Assembly (NCBI RefSeq): GCF_000963005.1 | Contig: NZ_JZHZ01000007.1 | Location: 1,073,360 to 1,137,359 of the forward strand | From: Xanthomonas sp. GPE 39 | GTDB lineage: Bacteria; Pseudomonadota; Gammaproteobacteria; Xanthomonadales; Xanthomonadaceae | Reading direction: 5' to 3' | Length of the DNA: 64,000 nt | Shown: one piece after another, positions 1 through 9,515 of the stretch | Position numbering within the stretch: the stretch's first letter is position 1 | How the letters are laid out: every line of letters starts with the position of its first letter | Translations under genes and position numbers: made by a program | The notes under the pieces: model-generated | Databases searched by the model: none | Seen by the model: the letters and a program-made list of their open reading frames with translations, nothing else | Told to the model about the DNA's origin: nothing

Positions 1-1348
1 CAGCCGCGAGCAGGACATCCTGCATCAGGCGCGGCACGATGCACTGACCGGATTGCCCAACCGCACGGCGCTGCTGCAGCACTTGCAGGCCGTGGTCGAG
101 GCGTGCCATAGCGATGCCAGCACTGCGGCTGTGTTAGTGCTGGACATGGAACGTTTCAAGGAAATCAATGATAGTTTCGGCCATGATTTCGCCGATCAGG
201 TGCTGGTCCATACCGGGCGCCGGCTGGAACAGGCGGTACGTGCGCCGGATCTGGTCGGTCGGCTCGGCAGCGATGAATTCATGGTGGTGCTGGCGCGCTG
301 CGATGCCGCAGAGGTGGATGCCTATGCCGCCGGGTTGCTGGCGCAACTGCGGCACCCGCTGATCCTGCCGCAGGCGCGCATCCTGGCCGATGCGAGCATC
401 GGCATCGCACTGATTCCCGCGCATGGCGCCGATGCCGACACCCTGATGCGCCGCGCCGATATTGCCCGTCAGCAGGCGCGGCAACTCGGCACTGGTGCAT
501 CCGTGTACCGCGACGGGCAGGACGAGCAGCACCTGCGCCGCCTGCGCCTGACCGGCGATCTGCGCCAGGCGATCGCGCGCGGCGAGATGTCGCTGCGCTT
601 CCAGCCGAAGATCTGCCTGGCGCGCGGCGAGGTCGAACAGGTGGAGGTATTGCTGCGCTGGCAGCATCCGCAGCTCGGCCCGATCGGGCCGGACGAGTTC
701 ATTGCGTTGGCCGAGCACTCCGGTGCGATCCAGCAGCTCACCCAGTTCGTGCTCGACGAGGCGATGCGCCTGCAGGCGCTGTGGCGCGGTCAGGGCCTGG
801 ATCTTGGTCTGGCGATCAACCTCTCGGCGCTGGACCTCAACGATCCGGGCTTGCCGGCCTTCGTCAGCGGTTGCCTGGCTCGGTATGGCCTGTCTGCGCC
901 GCGCTTGACCCTGGAGCTGACCGAAAGCGCGCTGATGCGCGATGTCGAGCACGCCCTGCACATGCTGCAGCAACTGCGGCGCTGCGGCGTGCGCCTGTCC
1001 ATCGACGACTTCGGCACGGGGTATTCGTCGCTGGCGCAGCTTAAGCGCATGCCGGTTCAGGAGTTGAAGATCGACAAGAGTTTCGTATTGCAGTTGGCCG
1101 AAGGCAGCGACGACGCGGTGATCGTCCGCAGTACCATCGACCTGGGGCACCACATGGGCTTGAAGGTGGTTGCCGAGGGCGTGGAACATGCGGCGGCCGA
1201 GGCTTTGCTGCGCGCCTACGGCTGCGACATGGCGCAGGGCTATCTGTATGCTCAGCCACTCGACCCGCCAGCATTGCTGGCCTGGTGCGCTCAGCGCGCG
1301 GAGGCGGGCGCGGTAACGTCTGCGCCGATCAAGGAGACTTCCCGATGA
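1..1348 (+). CDS. GGDEF-EAL domain cyclic-di-GMP protein, 5' partial
   Basis: The reading frame is open from base 2, so the gene starts before the window; about 448 residues are visible. It opens with HDALTGLPNR, the usual start of a GGDEF domain (about 12-170), followed by an EAL domain (about 190-425). The GGDEF signature is altered to GSDEF, but an RxxD inhibitory-site motif (RAPD) sits five residues before it. The EAL motif reads EVL with the metal-binding Glu kept, and NLSA, ELTES, DDFGTGYSS, LKIDKSF, AEGVE and QGY are all present. The phosphodiesterase half therefore looks active, while cyclase activity is doubtful and the domain may only bind nucleotide. The stop overlaps the next start as ATGA. 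Confidence 0.93.
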   Translation, partial: SREQDILHQARHDALTGLPNRTALLQHLQAVVEACHSDASTAAVLVLDMERFKEINDSFGHDFADQVLVHTGRRLEQAVRAPDLVGRLGSDEFMVVLARCDAAEVDAYAAGLLAQLRHPLILPQARILADASIGIALIPAHGADADTLMRRADIARQQARQLGTGASVYRDGQDEQHLRRLRLTGDLRQAIARGEMSLRFQPKICLARGEVEQVEVLLRWQHPQLGPIGPDEFIALAEHSGAIQQLTQFVLDEAMRLQALWRGQGLDLGLAINLSALDLNDPGLPAFVSGCLARYGLSAPRLTLELTESALMRDVEHALHMLQQLRRCGVRLSIDDFGTGYSSLAQLKRMPVQELKIDKSFVLQLAEGSDDAVIVRSTIDLGHHMGLKVVAEGVEHAAAEALLRAYGCDMAQGYLYAQPLDPPALLAWCAQRAEAGAVTSAPIKETSR

Positions 1349-2214
1349 CCCGAACCCGGCTTCCACGAAGTGCGTTGCTGGTGGCTGCGGCCTTGCTGCC
1401 GGCGTTGGCCTGGGGCGGGCAGGGACGGCTGCTGGCCACCGGTGGTGCTTCCAGCGTGGAGGGCAGCGGCGGTGGCGGCATCGTGCCGTGGGCGAGCTTG
1501 TCCGGCTACGGCACGCGCGATCAGGATGGTGCGGTGCTGTTCGCCACACATTTGGACAGCGGCGATTACCGGCTGGACGTGCAGGGTGCGGCGCTGACCC
1601 TGGACAACCGTCTGGAACTGTCGCTGGCGCGGCAGCGCCTGGACCTGGGTACGTTGCAGCGGCGCCTGGCGCTGCCGTGGAATGCGCTCGGCCAGGACGT
1701 GGTCGGTGCAAAGTTGCGGCTGGGCGGCGATCTGGTCTATGGGGCCGCGCCGCAGGTCGCGCTGGGCGTTCAGTACAAGCGGCTGCGCGACGGCACCCTG
1801 CCGCTTGCGATCGGCGCGCGCGCTGACCATGGTACCGACGTCTATCTCAGCGCCGCCAAGCTGTGGCTGGATGCGGCTGGTGGCTACCAGTTGCTGGTCA
1901 ATGGCACGGTGCGCGCCACCCGCGCTAACCAGACCGGGTTGCTCGGTTTCGGCGGCGACCGTGGCAATGCGTACCGGCTGATGGCCGAGGCCAGCGTTGC
2001 GGTGGTGCTGGATCCGTCCTGGGTACTTGGCCTGGAATACCGGCAGAAGCCGGACAACCTCGGATTCGCCCGCGAGCAGGCCTGGGCGGACGCGTTCGTG
2101 GCATGGTTCCCCAACAAGCGCGTGTCTGTGGTCGGCGCCTGGGCCGAGCTCGGGGACGTGGCCACCCTGCGCGACCAGCGCGGGCCCTATCTCTCTCTGC
2201 AGGTGGCGTTCTGA
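1345..2214 (+). CDS. DUF3034 family exported protein
   Basis: Predicted protein of 289 residues with an N-terminal signal peptide (basic start, hydrophobic run, cleavage near residue 20-24). The mature part is rich in Gly and in alternating polar/hydrophobic stretches, beginning RLLATGGASSVEGSGGGG, which I recognise as the DUF3034 family; the strand-rich pattern would suit an outer-membrane or periplasmic beta protein. I chose ATG 1345 because it overlaps the stop of the preceding gene (ATGA) and has AAGGAG about 9 bases upstream; an in-frame start at 1285 would lie inside the EAL gene and lose the signal peptide. Function unknown. Confidence 0.82.
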   Translation: MTRTRLPRSALLVAAALLPALAWGGQGRLLATGGASSVEGSGGGGIVPWASLSGYGTRDQDGAVLFATHLDSGDYRLDVQGAALTLDNRLELSLARQRLDLGTLQRRLALPWNALGQDVVGAKLRLGGDLVYGAAPQVALGVQYKRLRDGTLPLAIGARADHGTDVYLSAAKLWLDAAGGYQLLVNGTVRATRANQTGLLGFGGDRGNAYRLMAEASVAVVLDPSWVLGLEYRQKPDNLGFAREQAWADAFVAWFPNKRVSVVGAWAELGDVATLRDQRGPYLSLQVAF

Positions 2215-2215
2215 C

Positions 2216-2662
2216 ATGATTCGGCCGATGCGTGTACTGACCCCGATCCTGCTGGCGACGGCAGTGCTGTTGGCCGGTTGTGCCAGCGCTCCGCCGCCGC
2301 CGCCGCGCACGCTGTACACCGACCTGGGCGGCCAGCCCGGCATCGATGCGCTGGTGGAGACGCTGCTGTCGCGCATCGCCGACGACCCACGGATCGTCCA
2401 GCACTTCGCCCGGGTCAACATCGTGATGCTGAACCAGCGCCTGGTACAGAAGTTCTGCCACCTCAGTGATGGCCCGTGCGCCGACACCGCCAAGCCGATG
2501 AAGCAGGCGCACCAGCATTTGCCGATCCACGAGGCGGACTTCAACGCGCTGGTCGAGGATCTGGTGTGGGCGATGGACCAGCGCGGCATCCCACGTCGCA
2601 CCCAGAACCGGCTGCTGGCAAGGCTGGCTCCGCTGCATGGCGATATCGTCAATCAGCCATAG
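2216..2662 (+). CDS. group I truncated haemoglobin, lipoprotein form
   Basis: Protein of 148 residues. Residues 1-22 are a lipoprotein signal ending in LLAGC, with Cys22 the predicted lipidated residue. The rest matches the truncated globin family: YTDLGGQPGIDALVE at the start of the fold and a probable proximal haem ligand in MKQAHQHLPI. It starts two bases after the DUF3034 stop, so it is probably in the same transcript as the c-di-GMP gene. An export signal on a globin is unusual; it may act in the periplasm in O2 or NO binding, which is inference. Confidence 0.85.
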   Translation: MIRPMRVLTPILLATAVLLAGCASAPPPPPRTLYTDLGGQPGIDALVETLLSRIADDPRIVQHFARVNIVMLNQRLVQKFCHLSDGPCADTAKPMKQAHQHLPIHEADFNALVEDLVWAMDQRGIPRRTQNRLLARLAPLHGDIVNQP

Positions 2663-2744
2663 GCGCGTGCCACGCTTCCCGCCGCCCACCGCAGCATGCG
2701 GATGGCGGCGGCCGCCGCCGGACGGGTAGGCGGTGCGCTATTCC

Positions 2745-2913
2745 ACCGATCACGATGTCCACGGGTAGCTGTGGACGCAGCTCCTCGGCCAGCGCTGCGC
2801 GGCGTGCGCTCAGGATCAGCGGGATGCCACGTCCGCCGTATTCGCGGGCGATTTCGCGGACGATGCCGCTGGATGCGCCGGTAAGCAGGGCGTAGCCCTG
2901 GAGGCGTGGGCAT
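2745..2913 (-). pseudogene. remnant of a short-chain dehydrogenase (SDR)
   Basis: On the minus strand one frame reads YALLTGASSGIVREIAREY and then PLILSARR, the TGxxxGxG nucleotide-binding start of an SDR in which GIG has become GIV. An ATG at 2913 lies in a different frame from this segment, implying a frameshift, and nothing after about 55 residues looks like an SDR. The region sits between the globin gene and tpiA. I read it as the 5' end of a deleted and frameshifted gene. Confidence 0.6.
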
Positions 2914-3004
2914 GGTGGTGCGGTCTCGGTGCGGGGAGCTGGGATGGCGGGCCTTGGTGCCGCATCGGCTATTCTTTGGGTAAATTTTGCCGAGAAATGC
3001 GCCG

Positions 3005-3760
3005 ATGCGACGCAAGATCGTAGCTGCAAATTGGAAATTGCATGGCACTGGCCAGGTTGCCCACGCGCTGCTGCAGGCGGTGGTCGCAGGGCTGTCCGAC
3101 GATGCGGTGGAGGTGGTGATTCTGCCGCCATTGCCGTATCTGGCCGGCCTGATCCAGACCTTCCAGCGTCCTGCGCTGCGTTTCGGAGCCCAGGATGTCA
3201 GTAGCAACGTGCAGGGCGCCTATACGGGTGAGGTGTCGGCGGCGATGCTGGTCGATGTCGGTGCCCACTATGGGGTGGTTGGGCACTCGGAGCGGCGTCA
3301 GTATCACCATGAGAGTAGCGAGCTGGTGGCGCGCAAGTTCGCCGCGGCCAGCGCTGCCGGGCTACGCCCGATCCTGTGCGTGGGCGAGACCCTGGAGCAG
3401 CGTCAGGCCGAGCAGACCGAGGCTGCGATCGCCGCGCAACTGACGCCGGTGCTGTCCCTGGTCGGGGGCGAGGGCTTCGCCAACGCGGTGATCTCCTACG
3501 AGCCGGTGTGGGCAATCGGTACCGGACGTACCGCCAGCCCTGCGCAGGCGCAGGCGGTACATGCCTTCATTCGTGGCGAAGTGGCTGTCCGCGATGCTAG
3601 AATCGCCGATTCGCTGCCGATCCTGTATGGCGGCAGTGTCAAGCCCGATAACGCCGCCGAGCTGTTCGCACAGCCCGATGTCGATGGCGGGCTGGTCGGC
3701 GGCGCCTCGCTGGATGCCGCGCAGTTCCTGGCCATCGTGCAAGCGGCGGCCTCCCGTTAA
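3005..3760 (+). CDS. tpiA: triosephosphate isomerase
   Basis: Interconverts dihydroxyacetone phosphate and glyceraldehyde 3-phosphate in the cytosol (glycolysis and gluconeogenesis). The 251-residue length is normal. Catalytic residues are visible: Asn9 and Lys11 in AANWKLHG, His in GHSERR near 94, and Glu in YEPVWAIGTG near 166; the phosphate-binding GGSVKPDN follows. ATG 3005 gives the family start MRRKIVAANWK; the in-frame start at 2987 would add six residues not seen in the family. It is followed by secG, a common order in proteobacteria. Confidence 0.98.
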   Translation: MRRKIVAANWKLHGTGQVAHALLQAVVAGLSDDAVEVVILPPLPYLAGLIQTFQRPALRFGAQDVSSNVQGAYTGEVSAAMLVDVGAHYGVVGHSERRQYHHESSELVARKFAAASAAGLRPILCVGETLEQRQAEQTEAAIAAQLTPVLSLVGGEGFANAVISYEPVWAIGTGRTASPAQAQAVHAFIRGEVAVRDARIADSLPILYGGSVKPDNAAELFAQPDVDGGLVGGASLDAAQFLAIVQAAASR

Positions 3761-3822
3761 TTTGGTCATCGCCGCTGGCGATTGCTCGTACTTCAAGTCG
3801 TACTGTCTGGACGGATCTCGAA

Positions 3823-4248
3823 ATGCTGATTGTCATCCTCAATGTGGTGTACGTGTTGGTGGCGATCGCAATGATCGCGCTGATCCTGATGCAGCGCGGT
3901 GCCGGTGCGGCGGCGGGCTCTGGGTTCGGCGCAGGCGCGTCCGGTACGGTGTTTGGGTCGCGTGGTGCGTCCAACTTCCTGTCCAAGACGACCAAGTGGC
4001 TGGCGGTGGCGTTCTTTGCCATCAGCCTTTTCATGGCTTGGTACGCTGCTCACAGCGCGCGTCCGGCCGATGCCAACCTGGGCGTGATGTCGCAGGGTGC
4101 GGTCCCGGTGCAGGCCGCGCCGGCCGGTGAATTGCAGATTCCGCGGGCACCATCGTCGGCTCCGGTCGCGCCGGCGGTGGCTCCGCCCGCCGCCCCGGCA
4201 GCGGAGAAGGAGCAAGAAAAGTCGCCTGCACCATCGCAGAAACACTGA
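3823..4248 (+). CDS. secG: protein-export membrane protein SecG
   Basis: Small auxiliary subunit of the SecYEG translocon in the inner membrane. The 141-residue protein has two transmembrane segments (about 2-23 and 57-75) joined by a Gly/Ala loop with the family motif LMQRGAGAAAGSGFG. The C-terminal 60 residues are an Ala/Pro-rich tail, longer than in the E. coli protein (about 110 residues). It lies 62 bases after tpiA and just before tRNA-Leu, the same secG-tRNA-Leu neighbourhood as in E. coli. Confidence 0.96.
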   Translation: MLIVILNVVYVLVAIAMIALILMQRGAGAAAGSGFGAGASGTVFGSRGASNFLSKTTKWLAVAFFAISLFMAWYAAHSARPADANLGVMSQGAVPVQAAPAGELQIPRAPSSAPVAPAVAPPAAPAAEKEQEKSPAPSQKH

Positions 4249-4297
4249 AGACGGTTACACTATGTTGCGCGGCGGGATTGCCGCGCATGTGATGCAG

Positions 4298-4382
4298 GCC
4301 CAGGTGGCGGAATTGGTAGACGCACTACCTTGAGGTGGTAGCGACTTAGGTCGTAGGGGTTCGAGTCCCCTCTTGGGCACCA
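4298..4382 (+). tRNA. tRNA-Leu, anticodon GAG
   Basis: An 85-base class II tRNA with a 7-bp acceptor stem (4298-4304 pairing with 4372-4378, one G:U), the D-arm start TGGCGGAATTGGTAGACGC, and an anticodon stem CTACC/GGTAG with loop TTGAGGT giving anticodon GAG at 4332-4334. A variable arm and the T-arm GGTTCGAGTCC follow, and CCA is encoded at 4380-4382. Decodes CUC/CUU. Confidence 0.97.
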
Positions 4383-4492
4383 TTGTTTGGCTGCGGTTTT
4401 TTGTGCGAAGGGGTGTTTTGCCTTCGTCCAGGAGATCGCCTACCCCATGTCTGCGCGCTACGCGCGTGGGCAAAGGCAAGAGAGAATCGCGA

Positions 4493-4849
4493 GTGCTGGC
4501 CGAATATTTGCCGACCCTGCTGTTTCTGATCGTGGCCACCGGCATCGGCGTTGCGCTGATGTTGATAGGGCGGTTCCTCGGTCCCCGGCGTCCGGACCTG
4601 AAGAAGCTGTCGCCCTACGAGTGCGGCTTCGAGGCGTTCGAGGATGCGCGCATGAAGTTCGACGTGCGCTATTACCTGATCGCCATCCAGTTCATCGTCT
4701 TCGATCTGGAAATCATCTTCATCGTGCCCTGGACGCAGGTGTTCATGGACCTGGGTGCTCGCTCCCTGGTCACCATGGGCCTGTTCGTCGGCATGCTGTT
4801 CCTCGGTTTTGTTTACGTGTGGAAGAAGGGAGCGCTGGAATGGGAGTGA
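4493..4849 (+). CDS. nuoA: NADH-quinone oxidoreductase subunit A
   Basis: First gene of the complex I operon; membrane subunit near the quinone channel. The 118-residue protein has three hydrophobic segments and the conserved [20 protein letters not shown] motif, followed by [11 protein letters not shown]. The start is taken as GTG 4493, which gives the family start [13 protein letters not shown]; the ATG/ATA options upstream back to the tRNA add low-similarity sequence. Its 3' end overlaps nuoB by 10 bases. Confidence 0.95.
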   Translation: MLAEYLPTLLFLIVATGIGVALMLIGRFLGPRRPDLKKLSPYECGFEAFEDARMKFDVRYYLIAIQFIVFDLEIIFIVPWTQVFMDLGARSLVTMGLFVGMLFLGFVYVWKKGALEWE

Positions 4850-5394
4850 TTCAGACCCTGGATCGCCTGATGACCAACCCGATCCCGGAAGGGCGGGTGG
4901 ACGACATCCTGCGCCCGGAAGGTGAGAACCCGCTGCTGGAAAAGGGTTACGTCACCACGAGTGTCGATGCGCTGCTGAACTGGGCGCGGACCGGCTCGAT
5001 GTGGCCGATGACCTTCGGCTTGGCCTGCTGTGCGGTGGAGATGATGCATGCCGGTGCCGCGCGCCTGGACCTGGATCGCTACGGTGTGGTGTTTCGCCCG
5101 TCGCCGCGCCAATCCGATGTGATGATCGTCGCCGGCACCCTGGTCAACAAGATGGCCCCGGCGCTGCGCAAGGTCTACGACCAGATGCCGGACCCGAAGT
5201 GGGTCATCTCGATGGGTAGCTGCGCCAACGGCGGCGGCTATTACCACTATTCGTATTCGGTGGTGCGCGGCTGCGATCGCATCGTGCCGGTGGACGTCTA
5301 CGTCCCGGGCTGCCCGCCGACCGCCGAGGCGCTGGTCTACGGCATCTTGCAGCTGCAGAAGAAGATCTGGCGAACCCAGACCATCGCGCGCTGA
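4840..5394 (+). CDS. nuoB: NADH-quinone oxidoreductase subunit B
   Basis: Peripheral-arm subunit carrying the N2 [4Fe-4S] cluster that reduces quinone. The 184-residue protein has the cluster ligands in [10 protein letters not shown] (tandem Cys), [10 protein letters not shown] and [14 protein letters not shown] 4840 starts [14 protein letters not shown] and lies within the end of nuoA, suggesting translational coupling. A longer frame upstream is antisense-free but lies over nuoA and is not part of the protein. Confidence 0.97.
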   Translation: MGVIQTLDRLMTNPIPEGRVDDILRPEGENPLLEKGYVTTSVDALLNWARTGSMWPMTFGLACCAVEMMHAGAARLDLDRYGVVFRPSPRQSDVMIVAGTLVNKMAPALRKVYDQMPDPKWVISMGSCANGGGYYHYSYSVVRGCDRIVPVDVYVPGCPPTAEALVYGILQLQKKIWRTQTIAR

Positions 5395-5427
5395 TTCCTC
5401 ATTTCTTCGAGAGCACGCCAAGTCCCC

Positions 5428-6177
5428 ATGGCAGAGCAAGCATCTTCCTTTAGCGACCGACTCGGTGCCCGTTTCCCGGGCTGCCGTGTGTTCGTAGCCT
5501 TTCCGCGCGGCGAAGTCACCCTGGAAGTGGCAGCCGATGCCTGGCACGCCACCTGTCTGGCGCTGCGCGATGAGTTCGGTTTCGAGCAATTGACCGACTT
5601 GTGCGGCGTCGACTATCTGGGCTATGGCAGCGACGAGTGGGATACCTCGGACGTGTCTTCGCACGGCTTCAGCCGCGGAGTCGAAGGCAAGGCCGTGGGC
5701 CGTTTCGCTTGGGGTGAGTTCCCCAGTGGCGAAGCCGATGGCGGCGCCCAGCCGTTGCCGGTGCCGCAGCAGCGCTACGCGGTGTTGGCGCAACTGATGT
5801 CCTACCGCCACAATCAGCGTCTGCGCGTGCGCTGTTATGCGCCCAACGAGGATTTGCCGGTGGTGGCCTCGGTCACCGACATCTGGCCCGGTGCCAACTG
5901 GTTCGAGCGCGAGGCGTTCGACTTGTTCGGTGTGGTCTTCGCCGGCCATCCCGACCTGCGGCGCATCCTCACCGATTACGGCTTCGTCGGCCATCCGTTC
6001 CGCAAGGACTTCCCACTGATTGGCAATGTCGAAGTACGTTACGACGAAGAGAAGCAGCGGGTGATCTACGAGCCGGTGACTTCAGTCGAGCCGCGCGTGG
6101 GCGTGCCACGGGTGATCCGCGACGATGCGCGCTACCAGACTGCGGCGGGCGAAGCACAGAAGGAGTCCGCCAAGTGA
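5428..6177 (+). CDS. nuoC: NADH-quinone oxidoreductase subunit C
   Basis: Peripheral-arm 30-kDa-type subunit of complex I, 249 residues. The signature [19 protein letters not shown] is followed by [24 protein letters not shown], both hallmarks of this subunit. It is a separate gene here, not fused to nuoD as in E. coli. The stop overlaps the nuoD start (GTGA). Confidence 0.97.
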   Translation: MAEQASSFSDRLGARFPGCRVFVAFPRGEVTLEVAADAWHATCLALRDEFGFEQLTDLCGVDYLGYGSDEWDTSDVSSHGFSRGVEGKAVGRFAWGEFPSGEADGGAQPLPVPQQRYAVLAQLMSYRHNQRLRVRCYAPNEDLPVVASVTDIWPGANWFEREAFDLFGVVFAGHPDLRRILTDYGFVGHPFRKDFPLIGNVEVRYDEEKQRVIYEPVTSVEPRVGVPRVIRDDARYQTAAGEAQKESAK

Positions 6178-7481
6178 GCGAGTACCATCAGGCGCACGAC
6201 GGGTTCGCCAGTAATCCTGCCGAGGCCAAGCAGGAGATCCGCAACTACACGATGAATTTCGGCCCGCAGCATCCGGCCGCGCACGGCGTGCTGCGCCTGA
6301 TCCTGGAAATGGATGGGGAGACCGTGGTTCGCGCCGATCCGCATATCGGCCTGCTGCATCGTGGCACCGAAAAGCTTGCCGAGTCCAAGCCGTTCAACCA
6401 GTCGATCGGTTACATGGACCGCCTCGACTACGTGTCGATGATGTGCAACGAGCACGCCTACGTGCGCGCGATCGAGACCCTGATGGGCATCGAAGCGCCG
6501 GAGCGTGCGCAGTACATCCGCACCATGTTCGATGAAATCACCCGCATCTTGAATCACCTGATGTGGGTTGGTTCAAACGGTCTGGATTTGGGCGCGATGG
6601 CGGTGATGCTGTACGCGTTCCGTGAGCGCGAGGAGCTGATGGACGCCTACGAGGCGGTATCCGGCGCGCGCATGCACGCGACCTACTACCGTCCCGGTGG
6701 CGTTTACCGCGATCTGCCGGACCGCATGCCCAAGTACCAGGAATCGCGCTGGCACAAGGGCAATGCGCTGAAGCGGCTCAATGCCGCGCGCGAAGGCTCG
6801 TTGTTGGACTTCCTGGAAGACTTCACCAACACCTTCCCCGGTCGGGTCGATGAGTACGAGACCCTGCTCACCGACAACCGCATCTGGAAGCAGCGTACCG
6901 TCGGCATCGGCGTGGTCGCACCGGAGCAAGCCTATGCCTGGGGCATGACCGGCGTCATGCTGCGCGGGTCGGGTATCGCCTGGGATCTGCGCAAGAAGCA
7001 GCCTTACGCCAAGTACGACAGCGTCCAGTTCGACATTCCGCTCGGTACCAACGGTGATTGCTACGACCGTTATCTTGTGCGCGTTGCGGAGATGCGTGAG
7101 TCCAACCGCATCATCAAGCAGTGCGTGCAGTGGTTGAAGGCCAATCCTGGGCCGGTGATGGTCGAGAACTTCAAAGTGGCGCCGCCCAAGCGCGCCGAGA
7201 TGAAGGACGACATGGAAGCGTTGATCCATCACTTCAAATTATTCAGCGAAGGCTACTGCGTACCGGCCGGCGAGACCTATTGCGCGGTTGAAGCGCCAAA
7301 GGGCGAGTTTGGCTGCTACCTGATGTCCGACGGCGCCAACAAGCCGTTCCGCGTGCATCTGCGCGCACCGGGTTTTGTGCATCTGTCGTCGATGGACGCG
7401 ATCGTGCGTGGTCACATGCTGGCCGACGTGGTGGCGATGATCGGCACCTACGACCTGGTGTTCGGCGAGGTGGACCGATGA
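6174..7481 (+). CDS. nuoD: NADH-quinone oxidoreductase subunit D
   Basis: 49-kDa-type subunit forming the quinone site with NuoB, 435 residues. [15 protein letters not shown], the HRGTEKLAE stretch and LNHLMWVG are conserved. The GTG start at 6174 overlaps the nuoC stop. It is followed by 157 bases without a gene, the largest gap in the operon, containing a GGGTCCC-type repeat. Confidence 0.97.
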   Translation: MSEYHQAHDGFASNPAEAKQEIRNYTMNFGPQHPAAHGVLRLILEMDGETVVRADPHIGLLHRGTEKLAESKPFNQSIGYMDRLDYVSMMCNEHAYVRAIETLMGIEAPERAQYIRTMFDEITRILNHLMWVGSNGLDLGAMAVMLYAFREREELMDAYEAVSGARMHATYYRPGGVYRDLPDRMPKYQESRWHKGNALKRLNAAREGSLLDFLEDFTNTFPGRVDEYETLLTDNRIWKQRTVGIGVVAPEQAYAWGMTGVMLRGSGIAWDLRKKQPYAKYDSVQFDIPLGTNGDCYDRYLVRVAEMRESNRIIKQCVQWLKANPGPVMVENFKVAPPKRAEMKDDMEALIHHFKLFSEGYCVPAGETYCAVEAPKGEFGCYLMSDGANKPFRVHLRAPGFVHLSSMDAIVRGHMLADVVAMIGTYDLVFGEVDR

Positions 7482-7598
7482 GGTCGGGTCCTGTAGCCCT
7501 TGGCCTGGGATCGGCGAAGAGCGGCGCTGCGGCGCTCGTACCGGTAGGTGGAACTGGAAATTTTGATGCGGCAGCGGTGAGCGGGAGAGGACTTTCAC

Positions 7599-7628
7599 GG
7601 GTCCCGGGTCCCGGGTTCCGAGTCGCGG
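7599..7628. repeat. GGGTCCCGGG-type intergenic repeat, copy 1
   Basis: A 30-base run of near-tandem heptamers (gggtccc, gggtccc, gggttcc, gagtcgc) in the nuoD-nuoE gap, ending about 10 bases before the nuoE start. The same motif recurs at 24902-25015 and 25545-25577, always just before a gene of a housekeeping operon. Whether it acts in transcription, mRNA stability or nothing is unknown. Confidence 0.7.
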
Positions 7629-7638
7629 AGGTTTTGGC

Positions 7639-8166
7639 ATGAAAGCGACAGGCAATTTTGAAACGGCGCGCGACGTCGATCCGATGGTGGTGCTGAGCGA
7701 GAAGACGCGCGCACACATCGATCACTGGCTGAGCAAGTTCCCGCCGGAGCGCAAGCGCTCGGCTGTGCTGCAAGGTCTGCATGCGGCGCAGGAGCAGAAT
7801 CAGGGCTGGTTGACCGACGAGTTGATCGTTGGTGTGGCCAAGTACCTGGAATTGCCGCCGGTGTGGGCCTACGAAGTCGCCAGCTTCTACTCGATGTTCG
7901 AAACCGAAAAGGTTGGCCGTCACAACGTCGCCTTCTGCACCAACATCAGTTGCTGGCTCAACGGTGCCGAAGATCTGGTTGCCCATGCCGAGAAGAAACT
8001 CGGTTGCAAGCTGGGTCAGTCCACCGCAGATGGCCGCGTCTACCTCAAGCGCGAGGAAGAATGCCTGGCCGGTTGCGCTGGCGCGCCGATGATGGTGATC
8101 AACGGCCACTATCACGAGAACCTGACCAAGGACAAGGTCGACGCGCTGCTGGACGGGTTGGAGTAA
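7639..8166 (+). CDS. nuoE: NADH-quinone oxidoreductase subunit E
   Basis: Thioredoxin-fold subunit with the N1a [2Fe-2S] cluster, 175 residues. Cluster ligands are in CTNISC and in [11 protein letters not shown]. The ATG at 7639 follows directly on the repeat region, so a local ribosome site is weak (GCGGAGG about 10 bases upstream). The product docks on NuoF in the NADH-oxidising module. Confidence 0.96.
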   Translation: MKATGNFETARDVDPMVVLSEKTRAHIDHWLSKFPPERKRSAVLQGLHAAQEQNQGWLTDELIVGVAKYLELPPVWAYEVASFYSMFETEKVGRHNVAFCTNISCWLNGAEDLVAHAEKKLGCKLGQSTADGRVYLKREEECLAGCAGAPMMVINGHYHENLTKDKVDALLDGLE

Positions 8167-8171
8167 CGGCA

Positions 8172-9515
8172 ATGGCACAACATCACCACGCTCCCACCGG
8201 TCCAGTCGGTCCCGCGCCGCTGCCGCACCAAGTGGTCTACACCACGCTGCACTACGACACCCCGTGGTCGTATGAGAGCTATCTGAAATCCGGTGGCTAC
8301 GCCGCGCTGCGCAAGATCCTCGATGAGAAGATCCCGCCGGAACAGGTGATCGAGATGGTCAAGCAGTCGAACCTGCGTGGCCGCGGCGGTGCCGGCTTTC
8401 CGACCGGGCTGAAATGGTCGTTCATGCCCAAGGGCGCGCCGCAGAAGTACATCCTGTGCAATTCGGACGAGTCCGAGCCGGGCACCTGCAAGGATCGCGA
8501 CATCCTGCGTTACAACCCGCATTCGGTGGTGGAGGGCATGGCGATTGCCTGCTACGCCACCGGCTCGACCGTGGGCTACAACTACCTGCGCGGTGAGTTC
8601 CACCACGAGCCGTTCGAACACTTCGAACAAGCGTTGGCTGATGCCTACGCCAATGGCTGGCTGGGCAAGAATATCCTCGGTAGCGGTGTGGATATCGATA
8701 TCTACGGTGCGCTGGGCGCTGGTGCCTACATCTGCGGCGAAGAAACCGCGCTGATGGAATCGCTGGAAGGCAAGAAGGGCCAGCCGCGCTACAAGCCGCC
8801 GTTCCCGGCCAACTTCGGTCTGTACGGCAAGCCTTCGACGATCAACAACACCGAGACCTACGCCTCGGTGCCGGCGATCATCCGCAACGGTCCGGAATGG
8901 TTCCTGGGGCTGAGCAAGACCAAGAACGGCGGGCCGAAGATTTTCTCGGTCTCCGGTTGTGTGCAGAAGGGCGGCAACTTCGAGGTGCCGCTGGGCACCA
9001 CCTTCGACGAATTGCTGGAGATGGCTGGCGGACTGAAGCCAGGCCGCACCCTCAAGGGCGCGATTCCGGGCGGCGTGTCGATGCCAGTGCTCAAGGCCAA
9101 GGAACTCAAGGGCCTGCAGATGGATTACGACACCCTGCGCGCGTTGGGTACCGGCCTTGGCTCGGGCGCGATCGTGGTGCTGGACGACAGCGTGTGCTGC
9201 GTGAAGTTCGCCTGCCGTATCTCGCAGTTCTTCCACAAGGAATCCTGCGGGCAGTGCACCCCGTGCCGCGAAGGCACCGGCTGGATGCATCGAGTGCTGG
9301 AGCGCATCGTCGCCGGCAAGGCGACCATGGAAGACCTGCACCAACTGCGTACCGTCGCCGGGCAGATCGAAGGCCACACCATTTGCGCCTTCGGCGAAGC
9401 GGCGGCTTGGCCGATTCAGGGTTTCTTGCGCCAGTTCTGGGACGAATTCGAGTACTACATCGTCAACGGTCATTCCATGGTCGATGGCAAGAAGGTGGAG
9501 GCAGCCGCCGCATGA
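8172..9515 (+). CDS. nuoF: NADH-quinone oxidoreductase subunit F
   Basis: NADH- and FMN-binding subunit with the N3 [4Fe-4S] cluster, 447 residues. The NADH-binding [13 protein letters not shown], the FMN-binding [19 protein letters not shown] and the cluster motif [12 protein letters not shown] are present. ATG 8172 lies five bases after nuoE. The N-terminus has a short His-containing stretch. The stop overlaps the nuoG start (ATGA). Confidence 0.97.
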   Translation: MAQHHHAPTGPVGPAPLPHQVVYTTLHYDTPWSYESYLKSGGYAALRKILDEKIPPEQVIEMVKQSNLRGRGGAGFPTGLKWSFMPKGAPQKYILCNSDESEPGTCKDRDILRYNPHSVVEGMAIACYATGSTVGYNYLRGEFHHEPFEHFEQALADAYANGWLGKNILGSGVDIDIYGALGAGAYICGEETALMESLEGKKGQPRYKPPFPANFGLYGKPSTINNTETYASVPAIIRNGPEWFLGLSKTKNGGPKIFSVSGCVQKGGNFEVPLGTTFDELLEMAGGLKPGRTLKGAIPGGVSMPVLKAKELKGLQMDYDTLRALGTGLGSGAIVVLDDSVCCVKFACRISQFFHKESCGQCTPCREGTGWMHRVLERIVAGKATMEDLHQLRTVAGQIEGHTICAFGEAAAWPIQGFLRQFWDEFEYYIVNGHSMVDGKKVEAAAA

